This document shows, in pieces, positions 7,254-11,512 of a stretch of 11,512 nt of DNA. The translations under genes and the position numbers were made by a program. The notes beneath the pieces were generated by a model that was given only the letters and a program-made list of their open reading frames with translations, was not told the origin of the DNA and searched no databases. Source of the stretch: JAFIEN01 sp051859505 (lineage in GTDB: Bacteria > Pseudomonadota > Alphaproteobacteria > Rhodobacterales > Rhodobacteraceae); contig JBHYFN010000073.1 in NCBI GenBank assembly GCA_051859505.1, positions 1 to 11,512 on the forward strand, in the 5' to 3' direction. The first letter of the stretch is position 1. Each line of letters starts with the position of its first letter.

Positions 7254-7894
7254 TGCTGCGGCTTCTGGCCCTTTGTCTGGCGCTTGTCCTTCCTGCCGCC
7301 GCACAGGCGCAGGACCGCAACTGCATCGCGCGGGTGAACCATCAGGAACTGATCATCGTCGCGGGCACGGTGATCGACGGCAAGACCGACACCACCCTGC
7401 GCGAACGCTTCGTGACCTGGCCCCGCCGGCAATGGAACAGCGCCTGGGGCACGCCGTCCGATTGCGACAGCGCCACGATCATCGCCTTTCTGGGCGGGAT
7501 GATGTCGCTTGAGGATACCGAAGGCCATTGCCTTGTCGAAACCGCTGACCGCACCGGCTATCTTCTGGCACCGGGCGAGCGGAACTTTCGCGGCATGTGC
7601 CGCATCACCGCCTGCGACCGGGTCAACATGCTGCGCGAGGAAAGCACCGACCTCGCCCGCCGGATGACCGAACTTGCCACCGGACAAGAGATCGAAAGCT
7701 TCGGCGACGGTGTCAATGCGCTGGCCCACGGCTCGGGCGCGCTGATGATGTCGGGTCAGGGCCCGATGGTGGCCGAGGCCCTGGGCACCACCGCCGGTGG
7801 TCTGTCCGGCGCGCTGGCCTCGCCTGCCGCCCTTGCCGCGGCGGGCGTGACGGTCATCGCCGTGGGCGGCGCCGTCTATCTGTGCAGCAACTAA
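7253..7894 (+). CDS. Secreted or membrane-anchored protein of unknown function
   Basis: 213 residues from ATG 7253, whose A is the last base of the helicase stop; a GTG one codon earlier is an alternative start. The N-terminus is a clear Sec signal peptide (MLRLLALCLALVLPAAAQA, probably cut before QDRN). The mature part begins NCIARVNHQELIIVAGTVIDGK and contains five spread cysteines (NCIA, SDCD, GHCL, GMCR, TACD) suited to periplasmic disulfides, plus a sixth near the end. A helical segment (NMLREESTDLARRMTELATG) precedes a Gly/Ala/Met-rich region and a hydrophobic segment ending AVGGAVYLCSN, possibly a membrane anchor. I do not recognise the family. Translational coupling to an RNA helicase is odd for an exported protein and may reflect shared expression only. 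Its stop overlaps the convergent DUF6456-type gene by four bases. Confidence 0.75.
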   Translation: MLRLLALCLALVLPAAAQAQDRNCIARVNHQELIIVAGTVIDGKTDTTLRERFVTWPRRQWNSAWGTPSDCDSATIIAFLGGMMSLEDTEGHCLVETADRTGYLLAPGERNFRGMCRITACDRVNMLREESTDLARRMTELATGQEIESFGDGVNALAHGSGALMMSGQGPMVAEALGTTAGGLSGALASPAALAAAGVTVIAVGGAVYLCSN

Positions 7895-9189
7895 CCGATC
7901 CGGGGGCCAAAGCGCCCCTGGGTTTCAAGGTAATGCCGGTGCAGCCGCTGCAGCGCGATGCGCAGGACCACCTTGCCGGAGCGCGCGGACCAGCCCATCC
8001 GACGCTCCAGATTCTCCAGCCCCTCGAGGAAGCAGCAGCACCGCAGCGCGACATCGGCCAGACCCGGCCCCAGATCCTCGAGCGCGGCAACCACGCGATC
8101 CCGCGCCGCCCCGGCCCCGCTACGGGGCGCCTGTTCCCGGGCCGGAGCCTTCTCGAGCGCCGGTTCTGCGCGGGCCTCGGCACCAGTCTCGGGGCCAGTT
8201 TCGGGGCAATTCTCTGTGCAATCCTCTGCGGCAGCCTCATCCGCCGGGGCTGAAAGGAACCTGTCCCAGTTCATCGCGGGCGTCCCGGCCGCCTGGGCCA
8301 GTTCGAAATCCTCGCGCAGCCGTTCGCCGGCGGCGACAAGCTCGCGCTGCAGGAAGGGCCGCCCCTCCTTGTCGCGCCGCCGGGCCAGCACCGAGAGCGG
8401 GCTTTCGGCCAGAACGGTGCGCATGTGCCGCACCACCCCGTCATCGGCCGACGCCCCCCGGACCCGGCCCATGTCGAACTCGGCCTGCGCCTCGGAAAAT
8501 CCGCGCGTGCGCGCGCCGACCCGGCCCAGCAGCTGCTTGAGCGCCGTCCGCCCCGCGCTTGTCGCCTGATAGCGGGCAATCCGCGCCATCGGATCGGCGC
8601 TCGCGATCCAGTCCTTCAGCGCCAGCGCCTCGGCCACGGTCCGTTCGACCACGGCGATCCGCTCGGGCGGGGCGCCGGGGACATCGCGCACGACGACGCC
8701 CATCTCCATGTCGCGCGCCACGGCCAGAACCGTCCCCGGCTCGACCAGCCGGCGCAGGATGCGCACCGCCTCGTATTCGATCCGCCCCTCGCTCAGGTGT
8801 GTGCTCGGGCTAGCATCCGGGCCGGACTTGGCGCTCAGGGTCGGGCTTCCACCCTCCGAAGCCGAGGCTGCGCCGCTCTCTGCACCAACCTGCTGATCGG
8901 GCAGCGATTTCCGTTCCATCATCCCACCGTTCCCATCCGCGGCCCCAGCCGGTTCTTCCTGACGCAGACGCCCCGAGAGGTGGCGCAGCGCGTCGTCGAT
9001 CAGGGGATCGTCCCTGAGGCTTTCCAGCCGGCGCACCTGTCGCAGAACGGTCGAGGCATGGACATTCGTTCGTCGCGCGATCGCCCGGATCGTCTCGCCT
9101 GCCTCGGTATGATCGAGATAGTTCCGGGCCGCAGCCGGCACCCAGTCCGGCAGTGTTTCGGGAGCCAGCTTCTTCACTCCAGTCGTCAT
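7891..9189 (-). CDS. Helix-turn-helix protein with DUF6456-type C-terminal domain
   Basis: 432 residues from ATG 9187-9189, chosen for AGGAG eight bases upstream; the frame is open 14 codons further but lacks a ribosome site there. Residues 33-56 (TIRAIARRTNVHASTVLRQVRRLE) form a classic helix-turn-helix, so DNA binding is likely. A variable linker (about 75-125) leads to a central region with AVRILRRLVEPGTVLAVARDMEMG and MARIARYQATSAGRTALKQLLGR. An acidic Pro/Thr/Glu-rich linker with imperfect repeats (about 315-355) precedes the conserved end LADVALRCCCFLEGLENLERRMGWSARSGKVVLRIALQRL, which I match to DUF6456 of Rhodobacteraceae. It is a probable transcription regulator with unknown targets. 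It diverges from the DUF6477-type gene across a region with two inverted repeats, so autoregulation is plausible. The stop overlaps the upstream gene's stop. Confidence 0.83.
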   Translation of the reverse strand: MTTGVKKLAPETLPDWVPAAARNYLDHTEAGETIRAIARRTNVHASTVLRQVRRLESLRDDPLIDDALRHLSGRLRQEEPAGAADGNGGMMERKSLPDQQVGAESGAASASEGGSPTLSAKSGPDASPSTHLSEGRIEYEAVRILRRLVEPGTVLAVARDMEMGVVVRDVPGAPPERIAVVERTVAEALALKDWIASADPMARIARYQATSAGRTALKQLLGRVGARTRGFSEAQAEFDMGRVRGASADDGVVRHMRTVLAESPLSVLARRRDKEGRPFLQRELVAAGERLREDFELAQAAGTPAMNWDRFLSAPADEAAAEDCTENCPETGPETGAEARAEPALEKAPAREQAPRSGAGAARDRVVAALEDLGPGLADVALRCCCFLEGLENLERRMGWSARSGKVVLRIALQRLHRHYLETQGRFGPRIG

Positions 9190-9269
9190 CCCCACGTCTC
9201 CTGTCCGATGCGGGATCTGCACCGGACCCAATCGATCTGCCCCCCGGCCGCAAGCAACCTAGGGTTGCA

Positions 9270-9330
9270 ATTGTTACCCAAAAGTTAACAATCCGTCCCT
9301 ATCACCATTATTGTTTCCAAATGATAAACA
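9270..9330. promoter_or_regulatory. Two inverted repeats in the AT-rich divergent promoter region
   Basis: The 240-base region 9190-9429 separates two divergent genes and is the most AT-rich part of the window around 9262-9331. Dyad 1 is ATTGTTA (9270-9276), nine-base spacer, TAACAAT (9286-9292). Dyad 2 is TGTTT (9312-9316), nine-base spacer, AAACA (9326-9330). Arms, spacer length and the CCnAAA start of the spacer are similar, and the centres (9281 and 9321) are 40 bases apart, close to four helix turns. Dyad 1 also contains TTAC-N7-TTAAC, one mismatch from the CtrA consensus TTAA-N7-TTAAC. A possible plus-strand promoter, TTAACA (9285-9290) with TATTGT (9309-9314) at 18-base spacing, overlaps both dyads. 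Confidence 0.5.
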
Positions 9331-9429
9331 GACATGAGGGCAGCGCGCGGGTGTAGCCGGGGCAACGCAACACTCGTCAAAGTTGTGCAATGGTCAGCCG
9401 TCGCCACATGCTACCCGAAAGGAAACACC

Positions 9430-9810
9430 ATGCATGACGTCACGGGACTGATCGGCACCCTGCGCCGCCCCAACCTGCTGGTGCGCGCCGCGCGCTTTGG
9501 TGTGGATGACTATCGCCGCAGCCTGCACCTGCCGCGGCTTCTGAACATGATCACCCTGCCCCGCTCGGCCGAGGCGATCCTCAAGCTCTTCGATATTGAA
9601 GCCGGCCTGAACCAGAGCCGCCTGGCCCGCACCGCCGATTACTCGGTCGGCCGTCACGTCGAGGTGCTGATCGCCCTTCTGGGCGAGGCGCGCCTCATCC
9701 GCGCCTCGACCCGCCCGCCCGGTGTTGCGCCCCTCGGGACGACCATGCTGCGCCCGGTGGACGAGGCGCGCGGAGGGATCGGCGCGCCGACCCTGGCCGC
9801 GGCTACATGA
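9430..9810 (+). CDS. DUF6477-type small protein
   Basis: 126 residues from ATG 9430, with AAGGA six bases upstream; the frame is open further upstream, but that part is promoter region. The sequence (LRRPNLLVRAARFGVDDYRR, LPRLLNMITLPRSAEAILKLFDIEAGLNQSRL, then TADYSVGRHVEVLIALLGEARLI) matches what I know as DUF6477, a small, mostly helical family of Rhodobacteraceae often found next to DUF6456 genes. The function is not known; a partner or small cofactor of the divergent helix-turn-helix protein is a guess from position. No signal peptide or membrane segment, so cytoplasmic. The stop TGA (9808-9810) overlaps the convergent methyltransferase gene by eight bases. Confidence 0.78.
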   Translation: MHDVTGLIGTLRRPNLLVRAARFGVDDYRRSLHLPRLLNMITLPRSAEAILKLFDIEAGLNQSRLARTADYSVGRHVEVLIALLGEARLIRASTRPPGVAPLGTTMLRPVDEARGGIGAPTLAAAT

Positions 9811-11368
9811 AGCTGTCGGGCATCTCGGCCTTCTTGCGCGCGACGTAATCGGTCAGGCTTTCGGCGATGGCCGGATCCAGATCCGGCTGGCGATAGGTGG
9901 CCAGCATCCGCTCGACCCGGGCGGCGGCAAGCGTCTCGGTGTCGCGCGCGCCCTCTTCGTCCCAGGTCTCGAAGGGCTTGTAGTCGAAAAGGTCGGACCG
10001 CCAGAAGGCATCCTTGAAATTGGCCTGGGTATGGGCGCAGCCCAGGTAGTGCCCGCCCGGCCCCACCTCGCGGATCGCCTCCATCGCCTGGGCATTCTCC
10101 GAGATGTCCACGCCGCGGGCCAGATGATGCAGTGTGCCAAGCTGGTCGGCATCCATGACGAATTTCTCGAAACTCGCCACCAGCCCGCCCTCGAGCCAGC
10201 CGCAGGAATGCAGCATGAAGTTGACGCCCGACAGAAGCCCCATGTTCAGGCTGTTGGCGCTTTCATAGGCGGCCTGCGCATCGGGCAGTTTCGACCCGCA
10301 GAACCCGCCCGCGCTGCGATAAGGCAGGCCCAGCCGCCGCGCCAGCTGCCCCGCGCCATAGGTGATGTGGCTCGCCTCGGGTGTGCCGAAGGTGGGGGCG
10401 CCCGAATTCATGTCGATCGAGGTGACGAAGGCGCCGAAGATCACCGGCGCACCGGCCCGGATCAGCTGCGAATAGGCCACGCCGGCCAGCACCTCGGCCA
10501 GAACCTGCGTCAGCGTGCCCGCCACGCTGACCGGCGCCATCGCACCGCCCACGATGAAGGGGCTGATGATCGCGGCCTGATTGTTGCGCGCATAGACCTC
10601 GAGCGCGCCCATCATCACGTTGTCGAAGGTCAGCGGCGAGTTGATGTTGATGAGCGAGGTCATCACCACGTTCTCTTGCACGAAGTCCTGCCCGAACAGA
10701 AGGCCAGCCATCTCGACCGAATCCTCGGCCCGCGACGGCTCGGTGACAGACCCCATGAAGGGCTTGTCCGACAGGGTCATATGCGCCAGCAGCATGTCCA
10801 GATGGCGCTTGTTGACCGGCACATCGGTGGGCTCGCAGACCGTGCCGCCGGAATGGTGCAGCCATTTCGACATATAGGCCAGCTTCACGAAATTGCGGAA
10901 ATCCTCGATCGTCGCATAGCGCCGCCCGCCCGATTTCGTGCGCACGAAGGGCGGGCCATAGACCGGGGCCAGCACGAGGTTGCGCCCGCCGATCACCACA
11001 TTGCGCTCGGGGTTGCGGGCGGTTTGCGTGAATTGCGACGGGGCCGTGGCGCAAAGCTTGCGCGCAAGGCCCCGGGGAATGCGCACCCGCTCGCCCTCGA
11101 CCTCGGCGCCGGCCTGCCGCCACAGCTCAAGCGCGCCCGGGTTCTCGACGAAATTGACGCCGATCTCGGCCAGAACCGTCTCGGCATTGGCCTCGATGAT
11201 CTCGAGCGCCTCTTCGTTCAGCACCTCGAAATTCGGAATGTTGCGTTCGATGAAGCGCGCCGTCTCGACGCTGACGGCAGTCCGCTCGGCCCGCCGCGCA
11301 GCACCGCCACCGGCCCGCGCTCCGCCCCGTGCCCGCCGCCCGGCCCCAGCTTCCGCCACATCCGTCAT
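9803..11368 (-). CDS. Trimethylamine methyltransferase (MttB) family protein, non-pyrrolysine type
   Basis: 521 residues from ATG 11366-11368, with GGAGGA six bases upstream; the open frame extends 29 codons further but without such a site. Recognisable MttB-superfamily stretches include FEVLNEEALEIIEANAETVL, VYGPPFVRT..GGRRYATIEDF, LININSPLTFDNVMMGALE, FVTSIDMNSGAPTFGTPE and GGFCGSKLPDAQAAYESANS. MttB proteins are TIM-barrel enzymes that move a methyl group from a quaternary or tertiary amine to a corrinoid protein. The frame has no internal TAG, so this is the pyrrolysine-free branch, whose known members act on substrates such as glycine betaine. The first 30 or so residues are Ala/Gly/Arg-rich and poorly ordered. 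No corrinoid protein gene is adjacent on the downstream side; the upstream side is outside the window. Substrate not inferable here. Confidence 0.92.
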   Translation of the reverse strand: MTDVAEAGAGRRARGGARAGGGAARRAERTAVSVETARFIERNIPNFEVLNEEALEIIEANAETVLAEIGVNFVENPGALELWRQAGAEVEGERVRIPRGLARKLCATAPSQFTQTARNPERNVVIGGRNLVLAPVYGPPFVRTKSGGRRYATIEDFRNFVKLAYMSKWLHHSGGTVCEPTDVPVNKRHLDMLLAHMTLSDKPFMGSVTEPSRAEDSVEMAGLLFGQDFVQENVVMTSLININSPLTFDNVMMGALEVYARNNQAAIISPFIVGGAMAPVSVAGTLTQVLAEVLAGVAYSQLIRAGAPVIFGAFVTSIDMNSGAPTFGTPEASHITYGAGQLARRLGLPYRSAGGFCGSKLPDAQAAYESANSLNMGLLSGVNFMLHSCGWLEGGLVASFEKFVMDADQLGTLHHLARGVDISENAQAMEAIREVGPGGHYLGCAHTQANFKDAFWRSDLFDYKPFETWDEEGARDTETLAAARVERMLATYRQPDLDPAIAESLTDYVARKKAEMPDSFM

Positions 11369-11460
11369 CACATATCCTCCGCAGCCCTCCTCCTCATAAG
11401 CCCGCCCCGACAGCCCCCATGCCGTTTTCCGCCTCTTGGGTTGCGAAAGCGACATGCGGC

Positions 11461-11512
11461 TTCTTTTGTTCCCAAATATCCCGGGGGGAGTCCCGGAACG
11501 GGACCGGGGGGC
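11461..11512. repeat. GC-rich dyad element upstream of the methyltransferase gene, cut by window edge
   Basis: TTGTTCCCAAATATCCCGG followed by GTCCCG (11490-11495), loop GAA, CGGGAC (11499-11504) and a G-run. From memory it resembles a repeated intergenic element of Rhodobacteraceae that starts with CCCAAATATCCC and runs into a GC-rich hairpin. Only its beginning is visible. It could end the upstream gene's transcript or form part of the methyltransferase promoter region. Confidence 0.4.

Noticed and set aside
5577..7304. Very long open frame on the minus strand opposite the helicase gene
   Set aside because: The same kind of shadow; the DEAD-box motifs on the plus strand are complete.
9334..9429. 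Earlier ATG at 9334 for the DUF6477-type gene
   Set aside because: No ribosome site there, the extra 32 residues do not fit the family, and the region carries promoter-like AT-rich sequence; ATG 9430 has AAGGA at good spacing.

Overview
The window reads as a high-GC alphaproteobacterial chromosome segment, most likely Rhodobacteraceae/Paracoccaceae. The reasons are the strong G/C third-position bias, the adjacent DUF6456-type and DUF6477-type proteins (families I associate with that group), a pyrrolysine-free MttB-superfamily gene, and RF3 and RhlE-type helicase sequences of alphaproteobacterial character. It contains one assembly gap of 10 Ns at 2151-2160. I see no tRNA, rRNA, CRISPR array, phage gene or transposase.

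Layout. (1) Positions 1-477 hold the 3' end of a DUF917 (S-methyl-thiohydantoin desulfurase-like) gene. (2) Positions 474-3806, minus strand, hold a tandem array of four divergent paralogous lipoprotein genes. Each has its own Shine-Dalgarno and lipobox and the same four-block beta-rich body, which resembles small transferrin-binding-protein-like (TbpB-barrel) surface lipoproteins. The third gene loses its last codons in the gap. The fourth (3168-3806) is followed, in frame after its TGA, by a second copy of its own C-terminal motif ending at TAG 3045-3047. (3) prfC (release factor 3) starts head-to-head with the fourth lipoprotein gene. (4) A pair of REP-like hairpins at the prfC stop leads into a structured leader and an RhlE-like DEAD-box helicase. 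The helicase is translationally coupled (TGATG) to a small secreted or membrane-anchored cysteine-containing protein of unknown function. (5) A DUF6456-type helix-turn-helix protein (minus) and a DUF6477-type small protein (plus) diverge from an AT-rich intergenic region carrying two similar inverted repeats. (6) A complete MttB-family (non-Pyl) methyltransferase gene lies on the minus strand, and a GC-rich dyad element reaches the window edge.

The genes do not form one pathway. The block combines housekeeping translation/RNA functions (prfC, helicase), a probable regulator pair (DUF6456/DUF6477) and two metabolic genes at the edges (DUF917, MttB). The lipoprotein cluster is the clearest candidate for something undescribed: four diverged siblings side by side, with signs of recombination at one end. 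All three convergent gene pairs overlap at their stop codons (by 4, 4 and 8 nt), so the region is very compact at its 3' junctions.
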